NCBI GenBank assembly: GCA_964604915.1
Contig: CAZSAA010000001.1
Span: 11,645 to 75,644 of the forward strand
Source: CAZSAA01 sp964604915
GTDB lineage: Bacteria; Patescibacteriota; Patescibacteriia; Patescibacteriales; UBA12465
Direction: 5' to 3'
Length of the DNA: 64,000 bases
A program made the translations under genes and the position numbers. Below, piece after piece: positions 50,797-59,097 of this stretch. Every line of letters begins with the position of its first letter. Position 1 is the stretch's first letter. The notes under the pieces were generated by a model. It did no database searches, had not been told where the DNA came from, and was given only the letters and a program-made list of their open reading frames with translations.

Positions 50797-51483
50797 ATGC
50801 CTAAAATCTCCATCATCGTCCCGATATACAATGAGGCAGCGCTCCTGCCTCAATCATTACCGCCACTACTGGCCTTGCCGTTAGACAAGGAAATCGTAGC
50901 GATTGACGATGGCTCATCCGATGCTTCGGCCGAGATAATCGCCAGCTTCTGTTCCGACCCTTCCCTATACCTCATAAGGCGGGAAAACAACGGCGGCAAA
51001 GGCACTGCCGTCCTAGCCGGCTTGGAAAAAGCTCAGGGGAAATATTTCATTATCTTCGATGCTGACTCGGAATATGATCCGCAAGACATCATCCGCCTAC
51101 TCCAAACAGCCGAGGATGCGGATGATAGTAAATTGGCGATATATGGTTCAAGATTTATGGGAAAAAATAAACCGAGCTTCCATTACCTGGTCAATCGTTT
51201 CCTCACCGCTCTCACTAACTTTCTCTTTCACTCTAGTCTCACTGATATGGAAACCTGCCTCAAGCTAGTACCTATGTCCGCCCTGACAGAAATCAAGCTG
51301 GATATAAAAAAATTCGAGATTGAGCCCATCCTCACTGCTCAACTACTAAAGCGTGGCTATCGCATCGAGGAAATCCCGATATCATACCGGAGACGAAGCT
51401 ATAAGGAGGGGAAGAAGATAAGGGCGAAGGATGGATTTGCCGCCATTTTTGCCTTGTTCAAGGAACGTTTCAGTAAAGATTAG
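50797..51483 (+). CDS. Family 2 glycosyltransferase
   Basis: A 228-aa GT-A enzyme related to the one at 41528. Motifs are VPIYNEAALLPQSL, the acidic pair AIDDGSSDAS, the metal-binding IIFDADSEYDPQDI, and LTDMETCLKLVP, which resembles polyprenyl-phosphate glycosyltransferases of the undecaprenyl/dolichol type. No membrane helices are present. The 3' end overlaps the convergent membrane-protein gene by 14 nt. Confidence 0.9.
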   Translation: MPKISIIVPIYNEAALLPQSLPPLLALPLDKEIVAIDDGSSDASAEIIASFCSDPSLYLIRRENNGGKGTAVLAGLEKAQGKYFIIFDADSEYDPQDIIRLLQTAEDADDSKLAIYGSRFMGKNKPSFHYLVNRFLTALTNFLFHSSLTDMETCLKLVPMSALTEIKLDIKKFEIEPILTAQLLKRGYRIEEIPISYRRRSYKEGKKIRAKDGFAAIFALFKERFSKD

Positions 51484-53380
51484 GCGGCAGTTGCCCGGCT
51501 CGCTGCAGATCCTGCAACTGGAGAAGATAAGACGAGGACTCCTCGTCTTTTCTATTGCGCCGCTGTGCCGCTTCCCAATCCCGCTTAGCCAAGGCATATT
51601 CGCCTAGTTGCCAATGGACGAGGCCGAGACGGTTATAGATTAAAGGCAGGCGAAAGCCTCGCTCTAAGGCCTTTCCATACAAAACTACCGCTTGCCTGAG
51701 ATATGATTGATCGGCAGAAGAGGAATACAATCCAGCCAAACCTAGATATCCGCGAAAACTACGGGGATTATCCTCGATAATCTGGGTATATGTCTCCGCG
51801 ACCAACTCGGGATATCCGATTGTCTCAGCCAACGAGGCGAGCGACATCCGCTCGCTCTCGCTTCCTGTTTCCTGCAGCTCCCTATACCGAGCCGCAAAGG
51901 CTGCTTCATCAATGACGTCGCTGGCCTGATCCTGGCGACTAGAAAGGATGACGGACTTAGCATCAAAATAGAGGAGGCGCCAACTATCGTCGCTCAATAT
52001 GCGCGCCAAGAAAGCATTAGCCCAAGGTGTACCATCCGTATGAGAAAAATATATTGTCGCGATACCATACTCCTCCCGTGCCCTGTCCCAAGCGGCCGGA
52101 TCCTCCTGCATCGGACGATAGGTGTTTTGGAAAAAAGCCGCGCTATAGGCTTCCGGACGATTATCTACGAAAACTTTTTCTTGGCCGGCGAACCAGAAGA
52201 TCAGAGCGCTACCGATGTCATAATTATTGAATACTGGACCGGATAAACCCTTGTCCTGGAAGAAACGAAAAGAAGCATCATAGCCAGAGGACACGCCCCA
52301 GCCCAAAGGCTGGCGCATCAAGCGATGAGCCCCTTGGCTATCGCGTACCACCCAAACGAAACACGCGGCCAATCCCAAAAAAAGGACGATTACCATATGT
52401 CTCCCTTTCAGCCAAGACGACCTCTTGATAAGCGGCGCCAGGTTAGCGGCGACAATAGGCAAAGCCACTAACCCGAATAAGGAGATATTGCGCGAAGAAA
52501 ACAAGGCAAGACCGGCAAAAAATAGGCTGACAAGCGAGTCGAAAGCGCGCAGCCGCTTGGTGTGGAGATAATAGGCGAGCCAGGAAAGGGCAAGGAGAGC
52601 TAAAACGATCTTGAAGATAAGGAAATTAGCATCGACCATCAAGTTCTGCAAGAAGAACACTGATTTGTTCTCCGCTACTTCATAGCCGTAATTTTCAAAT
52701 ATATTCAAGGGATAGATCAATCCTTTCCAGGTATTAGGATTCAAGAGGCAGGCACCGATAACGGCTAGATACGGGAAGAACCGCTGCCGCCAATGTTTGA
52801 GGTCGGATAACCCGGAAAAAGCGAGTACGGCCAAGCCGATGAAGAAATAGATATGGATATTGACCCAGAGAAAAAATAGCGGCGGCAAGATCCATAATAG
52901 GCGATAACGTGAAGAAAGCGATACCCGATCCAAGATATAGAAGCAGATGGCAACAAGGAGATACGAAACTATCTCCGGCCGAATCTCTACCCGCTCGGAA
53001 AGGAGCAAGATAACTGGCAAGGCCAAGATAGCGGCGGGATAGAAGCCGGCCCGCTCTTTGGCTAAACGGAAGAATATGAAAAAAGCCGCTATCGCGAGCA
53101 GCGCGTTGAAAGCGGACAAACCGCCAAAACCGCTGATAAGATAGAGGCCGTAAACAATGACCCCATATAGCCAATGATGGTTTATGAAGGGAAAATCCGG
53201 TTCGGTATAAGAATAGAAATTCTGATGTAACAGCTGCCTGTCTTGCCAGATCTCCCGCCCGTTCTCCAAATGCCGCCCCAGGTCGATAGAAGTGAAATTT
53301 ATCTGCTGGGAATAGATAAGCGCTACTAGAATCAATAGTCCCGAGAGCGCGAGGTATTTGAAGATGCGGCGACTTGGCAT
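51470..53380 (-). CDS. Large polytopic membrane protein with C-terminal TPR-like repeats, possible GT-C type
   Basis: 636 aa. About 11-12 transmembrane segments fill residues 8-350. The first external loop has SIDLGRHLENG and INHHWLYGVI, a layout like the acidic loop of GT-C lipid-sugar-dependent glycosyltransferases; this is a suggestion only. Residues about 370-480 form a globular external domain, and from about 520 there are two to three TPR-like helical pairs (GYLGLAGLYSSSADQSYL and YNRLGLVHWQLGEYALAKRDWEAA). It is immediately downstream of a response regulator, in the mre operon. Confidence 0.85.
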   Translation of the reverse strand: MPSRRIFKYLALSGLLILVALIYSQQINFTSIDLGRHLENGREIWQDRQLLHQNFYSYTEPDFPFINHHWLYGVIVYGLYLISGFGGLSAFNALLAIAAFFIFFRLAKERAGFYPAAILALPVILLLSERVEIRPEIVSYLLVAICFYILDRVSLSSRYRLLWILPPLFFLWVNIHIYFFIGLAVLAFSGLSDLKHWRQRFFPYLAVIGACLLNPNTWKGLIYPLNIFENYGYEVAENKSVFFLQNLMVDANFLIFKIVLALLALSWLAYYLHTKRLRAFDSLVSLFFAGLALFSSRNISLFGLVALPIVAANLAPLIKRSSWLKGRHMVIVLFLGLAACFVWVVRDSQGAHRLMRQPLGWGVSSGYDASFRFFQDKGLSGPVFNNYDIGSALIFWFAGQEKVFVDNRPEAYSAAFFQNTYRPMQEDPAAWDRAREEYGIATIYFSHTDGTPWANAFLARILSDDSWRLLYFDAKSVILSSRQDQASDVIDEAAFAARYRELQETGSESERMSLASLAETIGYPELVAETYTQIIEDNPRSFRGYLGLAGLYSSSADQSYLRQAVVLYGKALERGFRLPLIYNRLGLVHWQLGEYALAKRDWEAAQRRNRKDEESSSYLLQLQDLQRAGQLPPNLY

Positions 53381-53391
53381 AGGCGTCTTCC

Positions 53392-53811
53392 CTATTCGTC
53401 GTAATCCCTTTCGTCGGTCTTTTCCTTGTTCTCGATGATCTTCTTCACTTTCTCCACGAACTCAAAGGGGTCGAACTCTTCCTTGATAAAATAGTAGTCC
53501 GCTCCGAGCTCCAGGCTGCGGTTCCGGCTGTCATCATCACTGAGGTCGGTGAAGATAAAGATCGGCCGATCACTTATCTCCGAGTCTTCCTTAATGCGCT
53601 TGATAACGTCGAAGCCATCGTTCTTAGGCAAGAGCAGATCAAGGATGATGTAATTAGGATCGAAATCCTTGATCGAGGAGATAAGCTCATCAACCTCTTC
53701 GTCGCCTTGACTGCTTTGGACTTCGAACTCATCCGCTCCGAACTGGGATTCCAGGCCGTAGAGGATGTTGACGTCATCTTCGATTATGAAGATTTTTCTT
53801 TCGTTCTCCAT
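53392..53811 (-). CDS. Single-domain response regulator
   Basis: A 139-aa stand-alone receiver. D12/D13, phospho-acceptor D58 (IILDLLLPKNDGFDV), T88 region (IFIFTDLSD) and K109 (YYFIKEEF) are visible. The C terminus is acidic. It is placed between rmlB and the large membrane protein (12 nt away). No kinase is nearby, so the cognate kinase must be elsewhere. Confidence 0.92.
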   Translation of the reverse strand: MENERKIFIIEDDVNILYGLESQFGADEFEVQSSQGDEEVDELISSIKDFDPNYIILDLLLPKNDGFDVIKRIKEDSEISDRPIFIFTDLSDDDSRNRSLELGADYYFIKEEFDPFEFVEKVKKIIENKEKTDERDYDE

Positions 53812-53834
53812 AGTAGCTTATTATTTATGATTAA

Positions 53835-54803
53835 TTAGGCTTGATATTTTATCTTCTCCCACCAGGCGCGGTTATCCTGGTACCACCGTACTGTCTCTCT
53901 AAGGCCAGTGGCAAAATCTATCTGCGGCCGCCAGCCAAGCTCCTTTTCCGCCTTACCGAAGTCAATAGCATAACGCCGATCGTGTCCTAGGCGGTCAGCG
54001 ACATATTCAATCATCTCTTCCCCCTGGCCCATCGTTTCAAGGATGAATTTGGTAATTTCCAGGTTAGTCTTCTCATTGCCGCCGCCCAGACAATACGTCT
54101 CGCCAATGCGCCCCTTCTCAATTATCGCCTCTACACCTCTATTATGGTCTTCTACATGGATCCAATCGCGGATATTAGCGCCCTGGCCGTAGATGGTCAC
54201 CGGCTTCCCTTCCATGAGATTAGTCACGAAAAGCGGAATGAGTTTTTCTGGGAATTGGTATGGCCCGTAGTTATTGGAGCAATTAGAAATGGTTATGGGC
54301 AGTCCATAGGTATGGAAATAGGCACGGACCAGGTGATCGGAAGCGGCTTTAGAGGCGCTATAGGGCGAACGAGGAGAATATGGGGTATCCTCGCAGAAAG
54401 CTGGATCATCCGCCTCTAAGCTACCGAAGACCTCATCGGTCGAGATATGATGGAAGCGCGTGCCATGGCGCCTGGCCGCTTCCAGCAGGACGCCGGTGCC
54501 GACTACGTTAGTACTAAGAAATTCCCCGCTGTCACTGATAGAACGGTCAACATGACTCTCGGCCGCAAAATGGACGATGATGTCAGTCTCGGCTACCAGG
54601 CTATCAACCAGGGCGGCATCGCGGATATCCCCCTTGACGAAATTATAGCGCGGATCATCCTTGATATCGGCCAAACTTTCCTCGTTACCAGCATAGGTAA
54701 GGGCATCAAGATTGACGATATGGTCATCCGGATGCTTAGCCAGCCAATACCTGATGAAGTTGGAGCCAATAAAGCCGGCGCCGCCGGTGACTAATAGTTT
54801 CAT
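53835..54803 (-). CDS. rmlB: dTDP-glucose 4,6-dehydratase
   Basis: RmlB converts dTDP-glucose to dTDP-4-keto-6-deoxyglucose. The start is the ATG giving MKLLVTGGAGFIGSNFIRYW; the longer upstream frame is in the HIT gene. NAD-binding GGAGFIGS spans residues 7-14. Catalytic residues T122, D123, E124 and Y148-x3-K152 (SPYSASKAASD) are present, and AAESHVDRS is typical. At 322 aa it is normal size. It pairs with an RmlC-like gene two genes upstream. Confidence 0.95.
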   Translation of the reverse strand: MKLLVTGGAGFIGSNFIRYWLAKHPDDHIVNLDALTYAGNEESLADIKDDPRYNFVKGDIRDAALVDSLVAETDIIVHFAAESHVDRSISDSGEFLSTNVVGTGVLLEAARRHGTRFHHISTDEVFGSLEADDPAFCEDTPYSPRSPYSASKAASDHLVRAYFHTYGLPITISNCSNNYGPYQFPEKLIPLFVTNLMEGKPVTIYGQGANIRDWIHVEDHNRGVEAIIEKGRIGETYCLGGGNEKTNLEITKFILETMGQGEEMIEYVADRLGHDRRYAIDFGKAEKELGWRPQIDFATGLRETVRWYQDNRAWWEKIKYQA

Positions 54804-54807
54804 ATGC

Positions 54808-55203
54808 TTATGACAATAATTTACCCAAGATATCTTCTGCTTCCCCTTCCCTATATTCCCGGCCGGGCCATGGCTCGAGGCCATCGCTTGGCTGACGTGG
54901 TATGACATGGAAGTGCAGGTGCGGCACGACTTGACCGGCCGCCTGCCCGTTATTGGCGATGACATTATAGCCCGGGCAGCCCAGCTTATCTATCACCTTG
55001 GCGCCTACCTCCTTGACCGAGGCGATAAGGGCGGATAATTCCTCCGCCGGAATGCCTTCGATGTCCTGATAATGATTCTTCGGGACCACTAGGGTGTGTC
55101 CGGCAATGGTCGGCTTGATGTCGAGAAAAGCATAGGTATCAGCCGTCTCCATCACCTTATATGACGGTATTTCTCCTTTGATTATCTGGCAAAATACGCA
55201 CAT
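54808..55203 (-). CDS. HIT family protein (histidine triad nucleotide hydrolase/transferase)
   Basis: A 131-aa HINT/HIT protein. The triad H95-L-H97-F-H99 lies in VVPHLHFHVIPR, and CVFCQIIKGEIPSYKV is the usual start with a zinc-like CxxC. Family members hydrolyse nucleoside phosphoramidates and similar conjugates. It lies between rmlB and the RmlC-like gene. Confidence 0.95.
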   Translation of the reverse strand: MCVFCQIIKGEIPSYKVMETADTYAFLDIKPTIAGHTLVVPKNHYQDIEGIPAEELSALIASVKEVGAKVIDKLGCPGYNVIANNGQAAGQVVPHLHFHVIPRQPSDGLEPWPGREYREGEAEDILGKLLS

Positions 55204-55214
55204 ATCTTTTCAAG

Positions 55215-55667
55215 TTAGCTTATCTGGTATGGCGAGGCCGGATCCTTTTCCCAACGGATCTCATCGATCTCATCCCTCTTCCCTACGCCCTTATACAGCT
55301 TATCCGGCAAATTTATCGACAACGCTGGTCCGTCAGATACGCATTTATATCCGTGGACCACGCCTGGCGGCACGGTCACGAACTTAGGTGATCCCTCTCC
55401 CGCTTCCAATACTAGGTGCTCTCCCTTGGTAGCTGAGCCTTCGCGCCTGTCCCAGAGATGCAATTCGAACCGGCCCGGACCGACGAAAATAAACAGGTCG
55501 GTCTGGTAGCGATGCTCATGCGGTCCGCGGATGACGCCCGGCAAGGTCAGGCTGACATAGCCCATCGCCGGATTAATGTCGACCTCGTCGTGGCGATATA
55601 TCTCGGTAAGCCAACCGCGTTCATCTTCGTATTTTCCTAACTCTTTTATTATCACTCCTTCGATCAT
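55215..55667 (-). CDS. dTDP-4-dehydrorhamnose 3,5-epimerase-like cupin
   Basis: A 150-aa RmlC-like protein. RGPHEHRYQTDLF corresponds to the RGLHYQ block of RmlC, with histidines at the expected place, and VPPGVVHGYKCVSDG matches the VP.G.aHGF block. At 150 aa it is shorter than typical RmlC (about 180). It may be the RmlC step or a sugar isomerase of the FdtA/WxcM cupin type. It shares an operon with rmlB. Confidence 0.85.
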   Translation of the reverse strand: MIEGVIIKELGKYEDERGWLTEIYRHDEVDINPAMGYVSLTLPGVIRGPHEHRYQTDLFIFVGPGRFELHLWDRREGSATKGEHLVLEAGEGSPKFVTVPPGVVHGYKCVSDGPALSINLPDKLYKGVGKRDEIDEIRWEKDPASPYQIS

Positions 55668-55690
55668 ATGTTTATATAACTTAAAAATAA

Positions 55691-56692
55691 CTATCTCTTT
55701 TTAATCATCTTCCTCAAGTCCACCATCCCGGCCTGCGCCCCCAGATGCTCAATCTTGGCAGCGGCGGCTTGGGAGGCCATCCGCAAGGCTAGCTTGATAT
55801 CACCGTCGGACAATATGAGCCCGGCTAACACGCTAGAATTGAAACGATCGCCCATCCCGGTCGCGTCCACCCGTTTCTTCTCCTTAAAGGGCGGCTGGAA
55901 ATATACCTGGTCGCCGCCATAGGCATAGGCACCAGCCGGACCGTCAGTGATGAGTACGAGGCGCGGTCCGAAACTAAATATCGCCTTAAGAAGATTATCC
56001 GTCTTGCTCCAGAAACTGCGAGGATGATTGGCGTAGCGTTTGGTACTAGTTAGCAATTCCAAGGCTTCATCGCGATTGAGAGCGAAAAGGTCGGTACGCC
56101 GCAAATAGCGGGACAGTGCCTCCGCACCGGCTTGGCACTGAGATAGTCCAGGGTTCCAAGCGATACGCGGGCCTTCGACCGAAAATATCTTAGGCAAGAC
56201 GCTCTTCCAATTATCGGAGAGAGTAGCGATATAGAGCCAATCGGCGCTAGCCATTTTCTTTTGGTCAACCGCGGATATAGCGAGGCGATCATTCGCGCCA
56301 CGACAACTGAACACTAGGCGTTCCCCGTCTTCGCTTACCAGTATGAAAGAAACACCCGATTGCGCTTTAGCATCCTTTTTCAAGAATGCGTCGGATACGC
56401 CGAGCTCCTTGATATTATTGCGGATAGCCGCGCCATAATGGTCGTCGCCAATCTGCCCGAAGCAAGCGGAAAAAAAGCCGGAATGGGCTAAGTTAGCGGC
56501 TACGTTAGCCGCACCGCCGCCGAAAGACTGGCGAAAGGTGTCGATGGAAATCTTAGCGCCTACTTCGAAGGCTAACAGCTTCTGGCGCAATATGTCCTGG
56601 CTATTGTCTATAACCACTCCTTCCGGCGCCGGGAAAGAGATGTCGACGGTCAGTCCGCCGATAGCGATAATATCAGGTGATTTCTTAGGCAT
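55691..56692 (-). CDS. PfkB family carbohydrate kinase
   Basis: A 333-aa ribokinase-like enzyme. The N terminus has IIAIGGLTVDISFPAPEG and FGGGAANVAANLAHSGF; the C-terminal signature DATGMGDRFNSSVL holds the catalytic Asp in GMGD. It could phosphorylate a sugar or nucleoside; the substrate cannot be told. It lies between mreD and the RmlC-like gene. Confidence 0.92.
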   Translation of the reverse strand: MPKKSPDIIAIGGLTVDISFPAPEGVVIDNSQDILRQKLLAFEVGAKISIDTFRQSFGGGAANVAANLAHSGFFSACFGQIGDDHYGAAIRNNIKELGVSDAFLKKDAKAQSGVSFILVSEDGERLVFSCRGANDRLAISAVDQKKMASADWLYIATLSDNWKSVLPKIFSVEGPRIAWNPGLSQCQAGAEALSRYLRRTDLFALNRDEALELLTSTKRYANHPRSFWSKTDNLLKAIFSFGPRLVLITDGPAGAYAYGGDQVYFQPPFKEKKRVDATGMGDRFNSSVLAGLILSDGDIKLALRMASQAAAAKIEHLGAQAGMVDLRKMIKKR

Positions 56693-56696
56693 ATAA

Positions 56697-57227
56697 TTAT
56701 TTTACGAAGAATGGTTTCATCTTCTTGCTAATAGAATTGCTTATATAGAAAATGATGGCAATGGCAATGATACTCGATACAGTTTCATAGGCGAGCGATG
56801 TCCAGAAACTTTCTTGGAACAGCAGACTGAAAGATTGGTCGCGATAGCTCAGGAGGAAGGCGGCTATTATCATTATAATGTGATATGCCAAAGTTACCAA
56901 GACCGTAAGGGCGACGAAGGAATACAAAGAACGATTGGTCAGCCAATATTTCAGGAGGAACTCCCCCGCCAAGAAAGACAAGGTCAGTGCTACGGCATCC
57001 AGTCCCAAGACATGGAAAGATAAGGAATCGAGCAATAATCCGAAGATAATTAGCGCCGGCCACGCCCTATCCCAATGGGAAAACATCAGGTATGACATCA
57101 ATATAATAACCGGCAGGCTGATCGACGAGAAAGGCTGGGGCAGCGCCCAGATAAAAGAGCGCTGGATTATAGCCAGTGACAGAAAAGCGGCTATCGCCAA
57201 GATTATCCTTATCATCTTCTGTCTCAT
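56697..57227 (-). CDS. mreD: MreD-like rod-shape membrane protein
   Basis: A 176-aa protein with five to six transmembrane helices. It directly follows mreC (2 nt apart), the usual order. The sequence is divergent, so the name rests on topology, size and position. Confidence 0.85.
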   Translation of the reverse strand: MRQKMIRIILAIAAFLSLAIIQRSFIWALPQPFSSISLPVIILMSYLMFSHWDRAWPALIIFGLLLDSLSFHVLGLDAVALTLSFLAGEFLLKYWLTNRSLYSFVALTVLVTLAYHIIMIIAAFLLSYRDQSFSLLFQESFWTSLAYETVSSIIAIAIIFYISNSISKKMKPFFVK

Positions 57228-57229
57228 CG

Positions 57230-58042
57230 CTATGGGATTATCACTGACACGATAGTGCTGTCGTCGATATTGGCGCTCGGCTCTATCGTTACGTCCTGCC
57301 AGACTTCGTTGGTCTGGGTGTTGACCTGGGAAACATGACCGATAAGCAGACCGCGCGGGATGCTCCCCCCTAATCCGGAAGTGACCACGTAATCGCCTTC
57401 CTTGATCTGCTCGCTCTGCGGGATATAATTCATCTTGATAGTTAATCCAAGATTACCGTCCGTCAGGCCATTGGTTTTGTCTCCATTGATAATGGAGGCG
57501 GGAAACTGGCAATTACGGCTCACGACTAAGCAGAGAGTGGCAGAATTATCAGTTACATCCACGAGCTTCCCCAATACTATCCCCTGCTGGTTGGCTACCG
57601 CCAGGCCGGTACGAAGGCCGTCGCGACTACCACGGTCAATGACAAATTTCTGATCTTCATCATCCAAGCCGAAAGCTACTTCTCTAGCGGTAACTTTAGC
57701 CGGAATCGATTGGCTGCCAGATTGTTCGGAAAAATCGATCTGCGCCCGCAATTGGGCATTTTCTTCCTCGAGCATCTTAGCGGCTACGTTTTCCGCCTGC
57801 AGCTTGGCCACTTCTGCCTCTAATTCCTGGATACGCATATCTTGATCAACATTTCTTCCCTTCCATTGCGAATTTATCTCGCTGCCTCGGCGGAAAAAAG
57901 CTGAACCAAAGCTATTCCCTATAGCCGCGATACCGCCGGTAATCGGACGCAAGAGGCCGGATAATTGCAAAAAAGCCGCGCCAAGGATAAGGGCGGCGAT
58001 TATAATCAGTTTCTGTCTCCTTTTCTTCCCTCGATTATCCAT
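57230..58042 (-). CDS. mreC: Rod-shape protein MreC
   Basis: About 270 aa from the ATG at 58042 (MDNRGKKRRQKLIII); a TTG two codons earlier is less likely. One transmembrane helix spans about 12-30, then a coiled coil (about 60-105) and the beta-rich MreC domain, with DRGSRDGLRTGLAV and VTSGLGGSIPRGLLIGHV typical of the family. It begins 2 nt after mreB. Confidence 0.94.
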   Translation of the reverse strand: MDNRGKKRRQKLIIIAALILGAAFLQLSGLLRPITGGIAAIGNSFGSAFFRRGSEINSQWKGRNVDQDMRIQELEAEVAKLQAENVAAKMLEEENAQLRAQIDFSEQSGSQSIPAKVTAREVAFGLDDEDQKFVIDRGSRDGLRTGLAVANQQGIVLGKLVDVTDNSATLCLVVSRNCQFPASIINGDKTNGLTDGNLGLTIKMNYIPQSEQIKEGDYVVTSGLGGSIPRGLLIGHVSQVNTQTNEVWQDVTIEPSANIDDSTIVSVIIP

Positions 58043-58044
58043 AA

Positions 58045-59088
58045 TCAATTTTGCGGCATGGCCGCTAAGACGACTTTCTCTAAGAGATTCCTGTCTCCTA
58101 GGATTATGCCGCAGCCGCGCACTACGCAGGTAAGTGGATCTTCGGCGATCTTGACTGGAATCTTGGCCGCCGTCGATATCGCCTTGTCTAAACCTCTTAG
58201 CAGCGCGCCACCACCAGAAAGATATACGCCACGCTCATAGATATCTGATACCAGTTCCGGCGGAGTGGTTTCTAATATAGTCTTGATATTCTCGATGATC
58301 TTGGAGATGGTACGGCTGAGTGCCTCTCTCACCTGCTTATCATTTATCATCACCGCCTTGGGGAGACCATTGATAAGGTCGCGGCCGCGGATTTCCATTT
58401 CCTTGGGCTCTTCCATCGGTACGGCGGAACCGATCTGGATCTTGATATTCTCCGCTACCTGTTCACCGATGAGGATGTTGAATTCTTCCCGCACGTATTC
58501 GATAATATTGTTATCGAACTCATTGCCGGCTAGACGCAGCGACTTCCAAGCCACGACGCCGCCAAGCGAGATGACCGCTATTTCCGTGGTACCGCCGCCG
58601 ATATCGACAATCATGGTCGCGGTAGCTTCCGTAACCGGCAACCGAGCGCCGACAGCCGCGGCCATCGCTTCCTCGACCAGGTATACCTTGCTCGCTCCGG
58701 CCGAACGCGCCGCATCCTCGACCGCTTTCCGTTCCACTTCAGTCAGATCCAAGGGGGTACCGATAACGACCGTCGGGCGAGAAAAGAAAGAGAAGGATTC
58801 ATTCTTTACCTTAGTGATGAAATATTTAAGCATCTTCTCTGCCACTTCAAAATCAGAAATGACCCCATCTACCAGCGGCTTTATCGCTTGGATATGGCCG
58901 GGCGTCTTGCCCACCATCTTCTTAGCTTCCGTGCCCACCTCCAATATCTCGTTGGTACGGGTATTGATAGCGACGACCGAGGGCTCGTTGATGACGATAC
59001 CTTTGTCTTCGATATAGACCAGAGTATTCTTGGTGCCCAGGTCGATACCCATGCCATGACTGAATTTTCCTAAGAATCTTCCAAACAT
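58045..59088 (-). CDS. mreB: Rod-shape protein MreB (mre operon copy)
   Basis: A 347-aa actin-like protein. The start MFGRFLGKFSHGMGIDLGTKNTLV keeps an amphipathic N-terminal stretch, unlike the copy at 49639. DIGGGTTEIAVISLGGVV is the second phosphate motif, and PTVVIGTPLDLTEVERKAVEDAA lies between. It is the first gene of mreBCD, directly after proS. Confidence 0.96.
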   Translation of the reverse strand: MFGRFLGKFSHGMGIDLGTKNTLVYIEDKGIVINEPSVVAINTRTNEILEVGTEAKKMVGKTPGHIQAIKPLVDGVISDFEVAEKMLKYFITKVKNESFSFFSRPTVVIGTPLDLTEVERKAVEDAARSAGASKVYLVEEAMAAAVGARLPVTEATATMIVDIGGGTTEIAVISLGGVVAWKSLRLAGNEFDNNIIEYVREEFNILIGEQVAENIKIQIGSAVPMEEPKEMEIRGRDLINGLPKAVMINDKQVREALSRTISKIIENIKTILETTPPELVSDIYERGVYLSGGGALLRGLDKAISTAAKIPVKIAEDPLTCVVRGCGIILGDRNLLEKVVLAAMPQN

Positions 59089-59097
59089 ATTAGTATA

